16,207 nt of DNA from Paracoccaceae bacterium (GTDB lineage Bacteria; Pseudomonadota; Alphaproteobacteria; Rhodobacterales; Rhodobacteraceae), in the NCBI GenBank assembly GCA_003545125.1, contig DQCI01000262.1, forward strand, positions 1-16,207, read 5' to 3'. Under the pieces are notes generated by a model. The model saw only the letters and a list, made by a program, of their open reading frames with translations, ran no database searches and was not told the DNA's origin. A program made the position numbers and the translations under genes. Of this stretch, positions 8,483 through 15,881 are shown piece after piece; the first letter of the stretch is position 1, and each line of letters begins with the position of its first letter.

Positions 8483-8495
8483 ATTTGTCTACACC
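8467..8495 (+). promoter_or_regulatory. Candidate promoter for the gatZ-like gene
   Basis: Consensus TTGACA (8467-8472), a 17-base spacer, then TACACC (8490-8495), which matches the -10 consensus at three of six positions including TA. The operator covers the -35 and part of the spacer. It would give a leader of about 160 bases before the ATG at 8663. I see no clear stem-loop or small gene in that leader. Confidence 0.5.
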
Positions 8496-8662
8496 CTTCT
8501 TGATTACGGGATGCGATGGCCGGCGAGGGCCGCGTAGGCGGACCAAAGAGGACAAGCGTTGGGCCGGAACGGCGCGCACTGGAAGCGGGCTGATGATGCG
8601 AAGCTTCCCTGCGTCGAGTTTTCGGGCGCTCACCCGCGCTCACCCAACAAGGACCCAGCTGC

Positions 8663-9910
8663 ATGACCCACCCGCTCCACGGCATTCCCGCGGCTTTCCA
8701 CGCCGGTGCCCCAATCGGGATCACCTCGGTTTGCTCGGCACATCCGATCGTCATCGAGGCGGCATTGCGTTTGGCCAAGACGACCCGGCGCCCGGCTTTG
8801 ATCGAGGCGACCTGCAACCAGGTGAACCAGGATGGCGGCTACACCGGCATGACGCCGGCCGACTTCTGCGGGTTTGTTGAAGGGATCGCGAGGAAAGTTG
8901 GCGTGGCAAACGACCAGATTATCCTTGGGGGCGATCATCTCGGTCCGAACCCGTGGAAGGACCTGCCCGCCGAAGAGGCGATGCAGAAATCCGAGGTGAT
9001 GATCGCGGGTTTTGCCGAGGCGGGTTTCACCAAGTTGCACCTCGACACCTCAATGGGATGCGCCGGTGAGCCGGTGGCCCTGCCGGACACAACCACGGCC
9101 GACCGCGCCGCGCGCCTTGCCGTGGTCGCTGAACGACACAAGGGAGCCGTCGATCCGGTCTATATCGTCGGCACCGAGGTCCCGGTGCCGGGCGGCGCGC
9201 TCGAAGACCTTGATGAATTGGCCGTGACCACGCCTGATGCGGTCGCGCAAACCTACTCTGTCCACCGCGATGCGTTTTCTGCCGCAGGGTTGGACGACGC
9301 GTTCTCCAGGGTGATCGGCCTTGTGGTCCAGCCCGGCGTCGAGTTTGGCCACACGGATGTGATCCATTTCGAGCCCGCGAAGGCGCAAGAGCTGTCGGCG
9401 TGCCTTTCCGACATGCCGGGGTTGGTGTTCGAGGCGCATTCAACCGATTACCAGACAGAGGCCGGCCTCGCCGCCTTGGTCCAGAACGGTTTCGCCATCC
9501 TGAAAGTCGGCCCCTGGCTGACGTTTGCGCTCCGTGAAGCGCTCTACGGGCTTGACGCGGTTGCCGATGTGCTGGAGGGCCACCCGCCCCGAGGCAGGCT
9601 GATGGCGGCCATGGACGAGATCATGCGCGCCGATCCTGGCAACTGGGCCAAATACTACGAAGGTGATGAGGCCGCGCTCTGGCTCCAGCGCCATTTCAGC
9701 TACTCGGACCGCATCCGCTACTATTGGCCCGCTTCGAAGGCGGAGGCGGCCGTCGCAGGCATGCTGGGTCGGCTCGAAGGACACGATATTCCGGTCCCGG
9801 TCCTGAGCCAGTACGTCCAAACCGTTGCCGGGGTGACAGACCCCACAGAGATCCTGGTCGCCGCCGTACAGAACATCCTGTGCCGCTACGAGCGTGCCTG
9901 CCGCAGGTGA
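8663..9910 (+). CDS. gatZ: GatZ/KbaZ-family protein: tagatose-bisphosphate aldolase non-catalytic subunit or tagatose-6-phosphate 4-epimerase
   Basis: A 415-residue member of the GatZ/KbaZ family, strongly similar along its length to Escherichia coli KbaZ as I recall it. Landmarks: CSAHP at 24-28, LIEATCNQVNQDGGYTGMTP at 46-65, GGDHLGPNPW at 89-98, LHLDTSMGC at 125-133, GTEVPVPGG at 170-178, and later VVQPGVEF and FEAHSTDYQT. In enteric bacteria this protein stabilises the GatY/KbaY aldolase. No such aldolase is in this window. A relative in Agrobacterium is a D-tagatose 6-phosphate 4-epimerase (EC 5.1.3.40) in galactitol and altritol catabolism, and that role fits better beside a galactitol-type dehydrogenase and a sugar kinase. 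The start has AAGGA 9 bases upstream. It is probably controlled by the LacI-type regulator through the operator at 8465. Family assignment is sure; function is inferred. Confidence 0.92.
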   Translation: MTHPLHGIPAAFHAGAPIGITSVCSAHPIVIEAALRLAKTTRRPALIEATCNQVNQDGGYTGMTPADFCGFVEGIARKVGVANDQIILGGDHLGPNPWKDLPAEEAMQKSEVMIAGFAEAGFTKLHLDTSMGCAGEPVALPDTTTADRAARLAVVAERHKGAVDPVYIVGTEVPVPGGALEDLDELAVTTPDAVAQTYSVHRDAFSAAGLDDAFSRVIGLVVQPGVEFGHTDVIHFEPAKAQELSACLSDMPGLVFEAHSTDYQTEAGLAALVQNGFAILKVGPWLTFALREALYGLDAVADVLEGHPPRGRLMAAMDEIMRADPGNWAKYYEGDEAALWLQRHFSYSDRIRYYWPASKAEAAVAGMLGRLEGHDIPVPVLSQYVQTVAGVTDPTEILVAAVQNILCRYERACRR

Positions 9911-10355
9911 AGCGGCGCTCCAGCGAATAGCCTGAGGAGTTCCGGCAATGTTGCCGCGGATGTGATGGTGCGATCCACTCGTTTCGTGGCGGCAAATGCT
10001 TCGGTACAGGCCAGCCATAGCGGCGGCACGCAGACAGACGCCAACCGAATGTCCGGTCGTGCCGTTGCGGCGCAGCAATCGTCTTTTCTGGATAACGGAC
10101 CTGTGGGTTCTGTGCGCGCACCCATCAGTCTGGTGGCGGGTCCGGATTGGGCTCGTTTCCGCCGTCGTCTGCGCTTTGCATGAATGGCCGGTCCAAATTC
10201 TCCTGAAATTCGCTGCACCATAGATGACCTGGCGCGGTCAATTGCGATCCAGGGCGACGCGTGAACGATGCCTTCAGTCGGCCTGAGGCCGCCGCATTGC
10301 CCGATCCCGGAACAGTCGGGCCCAGGCCTTGTTTCCTGGAGGAGCGGCTAGGCGG
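9911..10355. other. Non-coding spacer between convergent gatZ-like and kinase genes
   Basis: Frames are open here on both strands, but none has a ribosome binding site with a recognisable protein, so I call no gene. Small stem-forming repeats occur: CGGCC/GGCCG at 10279-10291, CCCGA/TCGGG at 10300-10320 and CCAGG/CCTGG at 10322-10339. None is followed by a T run, so they could be weak bidirectional terminators at best. A tandem 8-mer GCGGCTAG is present twice at 10343-10358, touching the kinase stop codon. A decayed gene cannot be excluded. Confidence 0.5.
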
Positions 10356-11831
10356 CTAGGGTGCCTGCAATGTGGCGTTCACCGGACCGAGCGCCCGATA
10401 AAGATCCTCGAACGCTTTGAAGCGATCATCGGCCAGCGCCGCCATCTTCGGGTCACATGCAAAGGCGCGGTCAATCGCAACCAAGCCCTGTGTGGCTTCG
10501 CCAAGATCCTCGAGTTCGCCAATGGCGGTGGCGGCGATCACGAGTGCGCCCATCGCCCCAACTTCGGGCACTTTCACGCGCTCAAGAGTGCGTCCGAGTG
10601 CGTTGGCGCGGATCTGGCACCAGATATCGGACGCTGCGCCGCCACCCCCATGCCGGAGATTGTGCACCTGTCTGTTCCCGCTCCGCTCAATCGCTTCGAG
10701 CGCGAGGCGGGCCGAGAACGCAACCCCCTCCATGACGCAGGCGGCCAGCTCTTCAGGCCCGGTGGCGCTGGTCATGCCGGCAAACGCCCCGCGCGAGCCG
10801 GCATCCCAAAGCGGCGCACGTTCACCTTCCAGATGCGGCAGGAACAATGGGCTCTGACGGGTGATATGAGCTTGCCCGGCAAGCCGTCCGAGCGCGGCGA
10901 CATCCTGCCCGAGAATGCGCGCCAGCCAGACGAGAGATGCGCCGCCCGACTGAGTCGGGCCGGCATGAAGTGAGATTCCGCGCCAGTCGGGGAAGGTGAT
11001 GATGCCCGCTGCACCGGGGCGGTCGCTGGAAATCAACCCGAGCACGTCGCTGGTACCGGAGAGATAGATCGCCTCGCCCTCGGAAGCGACGCCGAGGCCG
11101 AACATGCCCGCCCAGGCATCCATCGTTCCGGTGGCGACCGGCACACCGGCGAACGGTGTGTCTTTCCGGACGTGACCCGCCACTTCAAGCGGATCTCGCA
11201 GCATCGGCAAGACTGTCTTCGCGCCTGCAAAGAGGTCAAGTATCGCCGGGGCATACCGGAGATCTGTTCCCACCAATCCCACGGCCGAAATGGGATCGGC
11301 GATGCAGTTCCCGGTCAGCTGGGCTATCGCGAAGTCCTTCGGCAACATGACATGGGCCGTGGATGCCCAGACCTCCGGGTTCGTCGCGGCCATCCACCCC
11401 ACGCGGGCGAGCGCGTGGCTCGCATCAATCGGGATCGGCGCGCCGAGCGCAGTCGTCTTGTCCTCCGGGCTGATCGCGGCATCGAGGCGGCGGGCCTGAG
11501 CCGCGGGCCTCGTATCCTGCCAGGTGATCGCAGGGTGGAGCGGTGCGCGCGCTGGGTCGCAAAAAACATGCGTGTTCACCTGCGATGTCACGCCGATAGC
11601 GACGACATCGCCGGCGCGAGGATGCGCCGCGAAGCGTGTGAGCGCGGCCTCGACATGCTGCATCCAGTCGGCCGGGTTCTGCTCTGCCGCGCCCGCCGAA
11701 GGCCGCGCGGTGTCGTGGTGTCCCGCATACTTGTCGTGCAGGGCGCCTCCCGCGCCGCCCATGACTGCCTTGACCGAACTCGTGCCGATGTCGATGCCGA
11801 CGAAAACTGGGCCGGACCTGGGCGGCGGCAT
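10356..11831 (-). CDS. FGGY-family carbohydrate kinase (xylulokinase-like)
   Basis: A 491-residue cytoplasmic sugar kinase that transfers phosphate from ATP to a sugar or ketose. The first phosphate motif GIDIGTSSVKA is at residues 12-22. The substrate region ITWQDTRPAAQARRL is at 102-116. The catalytic Asp238 lies in TGTMDAWAGM, LSGTSD is at 257-262, EGERAPLWD at 335-343 and the second FGGY signature region GGGGAASDIWCQIRANALG at 395-413. The frame extends 17 codons upstream, but the ATG at 11831 has AGGAGA 7 bases before it and starts the family-like region. It diverges from the CUT2 transporter (92-bp gap) and converges on the gatZ-like gene. Xylulose, ribulose and tagatose are all plausible substrates. 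A ketohexose such as tagatose would link the neighbours, but this is inference. Confidence 0.92.
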   Translation of the reverse strand: MPPPRSGPVFVGIDIGTSSVKAVMGGAGGALHDKYAGHHDTARPSAGAAEQNPADWMQHVEAALTRFAAHPRAGDVVAIGVTSQVNTHVFCDPARAPLHPAITWQDTRPAAQARRLDAAISPEDKTTALGAPIPIDASHALARVGWMAATNPEVWASTAHVMLPKDFAIAQLTGNCIADPISAVGLVGTDLRYAPAILDLFAGAKTVLPMLRDPLEVAGHVRKDTPFAGVPVATGTMDAWAGMFGLGVASEGEAIYLSGTSDVLGLISSDRPGAAGIITFPDWRGISLHAGPTQSGGASLVWLARILGQDVAALGRLAGQAHITRQSPLFLPHLEGERAPLWDAGSRGAFAGMTSATGPEELAACVMEGVAFSARLALEAIERSGNRQVHNLRHGGGGAASDIWCQIRANALGRTLERVKVPEVGAMGALVIAATAIGELEDLGEATQGLVAIDRAFACDPKMAALADDRFKAFEDLYRALGPVNATLQAP

Positions 11832-11856
11832 GGCTGTCTCCTGAGGCAAGGGATGT

Positions 11857-11886
11857 TTGACGGGCCAATAGGCTGGTGCCAAAGAT
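11857..11886 (+). promoter_or_regulatory. Candidate promoter of the CUT2 transporter operon
   Basis: TTGACG (11857-11862) followed after 18 bases by AAAGAT (11881-11886) within the 92-bp divergent region between kinase and binding protein. The -35 matches five of six positions and the -10 three of six. The A-rich stretch just downstream (11891-11902) is unusual for the local composition. I find no palindrome resembling the ACATGT operator here. The kinase must also start in this region, but no clear minus-strand promoter is visible. Confidence 0.3.
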
Positions 11887-11923
11887 ACACGAAGAAAAAA
11901 ACGAGACCACAGGGAGAATCATT

Positions 11924-12841
11924 ATGTCTGTTAAAACATTGCTGACCAGTGCAGCCGTCGCAATTGGGGTTGGCGGGACGGCGCAGGCGCAGGAGGTGGC
12001 GGTGATCACGCCTTATCTCGCGCAACCCGGCACGCAGTTCTACGTCGACGGCTTCGAGGCGCGCGCCGAGGAGCTTGGCTGGGCCGTCAATGTGATCGAC
12101 ACGGCGGGCGACGTCGCGGCGGTGATCAGCCGGATTGAAGACGTGGTCACGCAAGGCGTCGACGCCATCGTGATCAACGTGGACCCCGCGCAGATTGGTG
12201 CGGGGTTGAGCACGGCGGCCGATGCGGGCATTCCCGTCGTCGGCATGGACGCGGGCAGCGATCCACTGGTGGCGGCCAACGTCACGTCGAACGGCTATGC
12301 GATGGCGGCCGAGACCTCTGTCTACCTCGCAAACCGGATCGGCGGTGCCGGCAAGGTGGTGATGTTCACCTTCGATCCTTTCCCGCCGGTGCAGGTCCGC
12401 GGTGTGATCGCCGATGCGGTCTTCGCCAACTTCCCCGATATCGAAGTGGTCGACCGGATCACCCCCGATGTCACCGATGGCGGCATCGCCGACAGTCGGG
12501 CGCAGATCGAGGCGTTGCTCGCGGCCAACCCGGAGCCCGGAAGCATTGCCGGCATCTGGGCCGGGTGGGACCAGCCCGCGCTCGGGGCGCTGCAGGCGAT
12601 CGAGGCGGCCGGCCGCACCGGTGAGGGCATCGTCATCACCGGGATTGATGCCAACCCGCAGGCCCGCGAAGCGATCGCGGCCGGCGGCAATTTCGAAGCA
12701 TCGGTCGCGCAGGACTTCAACGGCATCGGGCGCACGACCGCGGACACCGTGGCCCGGCTTCTGGCCGGTGACGAGTTGGTACAGCGGGTGATCTACGTGC
12801 CCACCACTCTGATCACCGCCACCAACGTCAATGCGCAGTGA
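11924..12841 (+). CDS. CUT2 sugar ABC transporter periplasmic binding protein (RbsB-like)
   Basis: A 305-residue periplasmic-binding-type-1 protein that captures a sugar or polyol in the periplasm. A signal peptide covers residues 1-22 (MSVKTLL, hydrophobic core, AQA before QEVAVITPY). The mature domain shows the family pattern: a VDGFEARAEELGW helix, VTQGVDAIVINV near residues 75-86, AGIPVVGMDAGS in the first lobe, GIWAGWDQPALGALQAI in the second and GIDANPQAREAI near the hinge. The frame is open from 11876, but the ATG at 11924 is preceded by AGGGAGA and begins the signal peptide. It is first in a three-gene operon, diverges from the FGGY kinase and is followed by a stem-loop. The ligand cannot be read from the sequence; a pentose, a ketose or a polyol are all possible. 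Confidence 0.93.
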   Translation: MSVKTLLTSAAVAIGVGGTAQAQEVAVITPYLAQPGTQFYVDGFEARAEELGWAVNVIDTAGDVAAVISRIEDVVTQGVDAIVINVDPAQIGAGLSTAADAGIPVVGMDAGSDPLVAANVTSNGYAMAAETSVYLANRIGGAGKVVMFTFDPFPPVQVRGVIADAVFANFPDIEVVDRITPDVTDGGIADSRAQIEALLAANPEPGSIAGIWAGWDQPALGALQAIEAAGRTGEGIVITGIDANPQAREAIAAGGNFEASVAQDFNGIGRTTADTVARLLAGDELVQRVIYVPTTLITATNVNAQ

Positions 12842-12848
12842 GACGACG

Positions 12849-12872
12849 GGGGCGCCGGGTCTTCGGCGCCCC
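12849..12872 (+). promoter_or_regulatory. Stem-loop after the CUT2 binding-protein gene
   Basis: A perfect 9-bp inverted repeat GGGGCGCCG (12849-12857) and CGGCGCCCC (12864-12872) with loop GGTCTT, 7 bases after the stop codon and 12 bases before the ATPase start. No T run follows. The position mirrors the hairpin between smoE and smoF. It probably lowers transcription into, or protects mRNA upstream of, the ATPase-permease genes, and may also mask the ATPase start, which has no clear ribosome binding site. Confidence 0.7.
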
Positions 12873-12884
12873 GATTGCCGCGCC

Positions 12885-14405
12885 ATGCGGGATCTCGACC
12901 TCAAGAACGTGAGCCGCCGGTTCGGTGCGGTGCAGGCACTTGACGACGTCAGCATTTCCCTGCGCTCGGGCGAAGTGCATGCGCTGATGGGCGAGAATGG
13001 CGCCGGGAAATCGACCCTGATCCGCATCCTTGCCGGTCTCGACCGTCCCGACACCGGCAACCTGGTCCTCGATGGCGGGATGCTGGGCGCCGCGAGCCCG
13101 GGCGCGATGCGCGCGGCGGGGCTGCGGTTCATCCACCAGGAGCTTCACGCGGTGCGGGGGCTTTCGGTCGCCGAGAACATGTTTCTCGACCGGCCCTATC
13201 CGCGGCGCATGGGGCTCGTGAATTGGCGCGCTCTGAACCGGGCCGCCGCGGCGGCGCTGTCTCGGCTCGGTCTCGACCGGCTCAATCCGAGGGCACCGAT
13301 GTCGGAGCTCGGCGCCGGCGACCAGATGCTGGTGCGGATCGCCGGCACTCTGGTTGGTGGCGACGCAATCCCGCCTTGGCTCTACGTGATGGACGAACCC
13401 ACCGCGGCGCTCACCAGCGAGGAATCGGAACGCCTTTTTTCCGTCATCGGTGAGTTGGTCGGGCAAGGCGCCGGTGTGCTCTACGTCTCGCACCGGATGC
13501 CCGAGGTGCTGCGGCTGGCGGATCGCGTATCGGTCCTGCGCGACGGGCAGCATGTCTCGACCCGGCCGCTCGGGGAGACCGGACAAGCGCGGATCATCGA
13601 GGAGATGACGGGGCGCGACCTGAGCGGGCTGTTTCCGCCGCATCTGGACACGGACACGCCCGGCGCGATCGTGCTTGAGATTGAGCAGCTCAGCGCGGGT
13701 GCGCTGCGGGGGGCGAGTTTCGAGTTGCACGCGGGCGAGGTGCTGGGTGTGGCCGGCGTTGCTGGCTCCGGCCGCGGCGCGCTTTTGCGCGCGCTTCTCG
13801 GAGAGGTGCCGCGCAGAAGCGGGCGCGCCAGGCTCGACGGCCGGCCTCTTGGGCGGAATCCGGCACAGGTTTGGGCCGGGGGCATCGGCTACGTGCCGCG
13901 CGAGCGACGCTCACAGGGGCTGATGCTGCGACGGGCGATTGCCGAGAACATTGTGCTGCCGCATCTCGGAGCGCTCGCGCGCGGCCGTTTCTTCCTCAAC
14001 CATCGTGGCCAGCGGCGGGTCGCCCAGGACCTGGGTGAACAGGTCCGGCTCAAGGCCGCCTCAGTTACCCAGGCCTGCGAAGAGCTGTCGGGCGGTAACC
14101 AGCAAAAGGTGCTGTTTGCCCGGGCGCTCGGGGGCAACCCGCGGGTTCTGCTGCTCGATGAACCCACCCGTGGGGTGGACATCGGCGCGCGTTTCGAGCT
14201 TTACCGGCTCATCCGTCAGATGACCGCGCACGGCCTTGCGGTGATCGTGGCGTCTTCGGACCTGCCCGAGCTTCTTGGCCTGTCCAACCGCATTGCGGTG
14301 ATGCGAGACGGCGAGCTTGCGGAGATCGTCTACGCCGAGGGGCTTACCGAGGCCGGGCTACTCGCGCGGTTCTACCACGAGTTGCCAGGGGAGCGTGTGG
14401 CATGA
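12885..14405 (+). CDS. CUT2 sugar ABC transporter ATPase with two nucleotide-binding domains (RbsA/XylG-like)
   Basis: A 506-residue tandem ATPase that energises the permease encoded next. Domain 1: Walker A GENGAGKST at 36-44, Gln85 in IHQE, Walker B YVMDEPTAAL with Asp170-Glu171, and switch His203. Its signature reads LGAGDQ (142-147) instead of the more usual LSxGxQ. Domain 2 begins near 265: a degenerate Walker A GVAGSGRGALL at 291-301 lacking the lysine (typical of the second domain of this family), an intact signature LSGGNQQK at 401-408, and Walker B LLLDEPTRGVD with Asp425-Glu426. The frame opens at 12831, overlapping the binding-protein gene, but the extra 18 residues are not family-like and run through the hairpin, so I place the start at 12885. 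That ATG has no clear Shine-Dalgarno sequence. It overlaps the permease by 4 bases. Confidence 0.92.
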   Translation: MRDLDLKNVSRRFGAVQALDDVSISLRSGEVHALMGENGAGKSTLIRILAGLDRPDTGNLVLDGGMLGAASPGAMRAAGLRFIHQELHAVRGLSVAENMFLDRPYPRRMGLVNWRALNRAAAAALSRLGLDRLNPRAPMSELGAGDQMLVRIAGTLVGGDAIPPWLYVMDEPTAALTSEESERLFSVIGELVGQGAGVLYVSHRMPEVLRLADRVSVLRDGQHVSTRPLGETGQARIIEEMTGRDLSGLFPPHLDTDTPGAIVLEIEQLSAGALRGASFELHAGEVLGVAGVAGSGRGALLRALLGEVPRRSGRARLDGRPLGRNPAQVWAGGIGYVPRERRSQGLMLRRAIAENIVLPHLGALARGRFFLNHRGQRRVAQDLGEQVRLKAASVTQACEELSGGNQQKVLFARALGGNPRVLLLDEPTRGVDIGARFELYRLIRQMTAHGLAVIVASSDLPELLGLSNRIAVMRDGELAEIVYAEGLTEAGLLARFYHELPGERVA

Positions 14406-15385
14406 TGCGAGTGATCCGGCGGTTCGGCGGTCTCGTTGGGATGTTGGCCGTGGTAGTCTTTTTCGCGGTCAACCTGCCCGACACGTTTCTCACGTTGCGC
14501 AACTGGCTCAACATCAGCCAGCAGGTGAGCATGCTCGCAGTCGTCGCGGCCAGCATGACGGTGGTTATGGTGATGGGCGATTTCGACCTCTCGGTGGGGT
14601 CGATGGCGTCGCTTGCGGGCGTGGTGGCCGCAACCCTCTTCGCGCAAGATTGGCCGATCTACGCAGCCCTTGCGGTGGCACTCGCCGTGGGGCTCGCAGG
14701 TGGGCTGTTCAATGGCGTCATCGTCAGCCTCGTCGGGATCCTGCCGTTCGTGGCCACGCTGGCCACGCTCACGGTGTTCAGCGGCCTGGCGTTCGTGGTC
14801 TCTGACGGGCGCACCATCTTCGGCCGCGACATCCCCGCCGCTTTCGGAGATTTCGCGCGGGGGGGGCCGCAAATCGGAACGCTGGGTGAGCGTGCTCTGG
14901 TCCTGCCCAACCTGACTTTGGTTGCTGCCGCCGTTGTCCTGTTGATCTGGATCGTGCTCGAGCAGACAAGCTATGGTCGTCGGCTCTATGCGATCGGCGG
15001 CAACGCCGAGGCCGCGCGGCTCGCCGGTCTGCCGGTGGCAGCCCTGCGTCTGTCCGCCTTCGCGTTCACCGGTCTCGGCGGCGCGTTGGCCGGGCTGATG
15101 TATGCAAGCCGCGTCGCCTCCGCCAACCCGACCCAGGGCGACGGCCTGATGCTCACCGCAATCGCCGCGGTATTTCTTGGCATGACCCTGACCCGCGACG
15201 GCCAGCCCAAAGTCCTCGCGACCCTTGCCGGCGTCGTCGTTCTGGGGGTGCTCGACAACGGGCTCACCCAGATGCGGGTCGACAGCTACCTTCGCGAAGT
15301 CCTGGTGGGCGCGATTATCCTCGTCGCCGTTGGCCTAAGCGCTCTTGGTCGCCGCGGCCTTTCCTTCCGCGACGTTGCCAAGTAG
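14402..15385 (+). CDS. CUT2 sugar ABC transporter permease (RbsC-like)
   Basis: A 327-residue inner-membrane permease of the BPD_transp_2 family, with about eight to ten hydrophobic segments. Landmarks are GDFDLSVGSM at 59-68 (the family's GGIDLSVGS) and YAIGGNAEAARLAGL at 196-210, the cytoplasmic loop contacting the ATPase. The start codon overlaps the ATPase stop as ATGA, so the two are translationally coupled. As a homodimer it would form the pore for the ligand of the binding protein at 11924. It is the last recognisable intact gene in the window; I see no T-tailed terminator after it. Confidence 0.93.
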   Translation: MMRVIRRFGGLVGMLAVVVFFAVNLPDTFLTLRNWLNISQQVSMLAVVAASMTVVMVMGDFDLSVGSMASLAGVVAATLFAQDWPIYAALAVALAVGLAGGLFNGVIVSLVGILPFVATLATLTVFSGLAFVVSDGRTIFGRDIPAAFGDFARGGPQIGTLGERALVLPNLTLVAAAVVLLIWIVLEQTSYGRRLYAIGGNAEAARLAGLPVAALRLSAFAFTGLGGALAGLMYASRVASANPTQGDGLMLTAIAAVFLGMTLTRDGQPKVLATLAGVVVLGVLDNGLTQMRVDSYLREVLVGAIILVAVGLSALGRRGLSFRDVAK

Positions 15386-15394
15386 CGCAGAACG

Positions 15395-15489
15395 CCGTTT
15401 CAGGTAGCCAAACAAGGATTTGGGTCCGGCACTGGCCGACACTGGCGGGCACTGGCCGGCACCGGAATGTGCGTCCGTTTCAGGGCCAA
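15395..15489. repeat. Direct repeat CCGTTTCAGG..GCCAA flanking a tandem repeat
   Basis: CCGTTTCAGG-TA-GCCAA (15395-15411) recurs as CCGTTTCAGG-GCCAA (15475-15489), 80 bases apart and differing by a 2-base indel. The two copies bracket the tandem 10-mers at 15431-15460. They could be traces of a duplication or excision event. There is no open frame between them. Confidence 0.55.
15431..15460. repeat. Tandem 10-bp repeat, three units
   Basis: The units are ACTGGCCGAC, ACTGGCGGGC and ACTGGCCGGC, followed by a partial ACCGG. They share the core ACTGGC. The array lies just downstream of the permease stop in a stretch without a gene. Its role is unknown; slippage during replication could explain its origin. 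Confidence 0.65.
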
Positions 15490-15496
15490 CCTGAAA
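15478..15496. other. Small inverted repeat downstream of the CUT2 operon
   Basis: TTTCAGG (15478-15484), loop GCCAA, CCTGAAA (15490-15496): a 7-bp stem about 93 bases after the permease stop. No T run follows on either strand. It could be a weak terminator for the transporter operon, but the stem is short and AT-containing. Confidence 0.3.
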
Positions 15497-15644
15497 TCCG
15501 TCTCATCTGCCACCAAGGTCTGCTGACAACCAAGGTGACAAAGGTAGGGATCAAAGCGCCAGTCCGCTCCGGACTCCGAGCGGTCGTTGGGTGAGCGGGT
15601 GCTCGATGACCGCTTTTTGGTGCCCGAATAGGCCGCACCGCTGA

Positions 15645-15881
15645 AGCCATTTCATCATCGAGACCGACAAGAGCCGGCCGTCTATCGAGACGCTCCTGGC
15701 CTTGGCTGACGCATTGGGTGTCGGGGTGGCAGAATTCCTGCCTGTGGGGGACACGCGGGCGGAGGTCAGCGCCAACCGCATGAAGCGCGAGGCCGGGGTG
15801 AGGCAACTGGTCCCGGGCCTTTCGGACCGGAAGCACAAGGGTGCGTTGGCCCGGGTCAAGGCGTTGGCGGCGTTGGGTTAG
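15645..15881 (+). pseudogene. 3' remnant of an XRE-family (Cro/CI-type) helix-turn-helix regulator gene
   Basis: An open frame of 78 codons, bounded upstream by a TGA at 15642 and ending at TAG 15879-15881, with no plausible start codon before its conserved part. It reads SHFIIETDKSRPSIETLL followed by ALADALGVGVAEFLPV, which is the second half of a Cro/CI-type helix-turn-helix domain (the end of the recognition helix and the last two helices). A basic tail ending KALAALG follows. The first half of the domain (the N-terminal scaffold helices) is absent from all three frames immediately upstream. The gene thus appears truncated at its 5' end, joined near the repeats at 15395-15489. It is probably non-functional. 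An internal ATG further on would leave no DNA-binding domain. Confidence 0.5.

Noticed and set aside
7338..8537. Plus-strand open frame of 399 codons
   Set aside because: It is antisense to the LacI-type regulator, which shows a proper helix-turn-helix and sugar-binding domain.
9962..10221. Small open frames in the gatZ-kinase spacer on both strands
   Set aside because: They lack ribosome binding sites and recognisable motifs, and several frames are open at once, as expected by chance at this GC content.
11588..13132. Minus-strand open frame of 514 codons
   Set aside because: It is antisense to the CUT2 binding-protein and ATPase genes and crosses the divergent promoter region; it is composition-driven.
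15551..15859. Minus-strand open frames of 102 and 118 codons near the window end
   Set aside because: They are mostly antisense to the helix-turn-helix remnant, and their translations show no known features.
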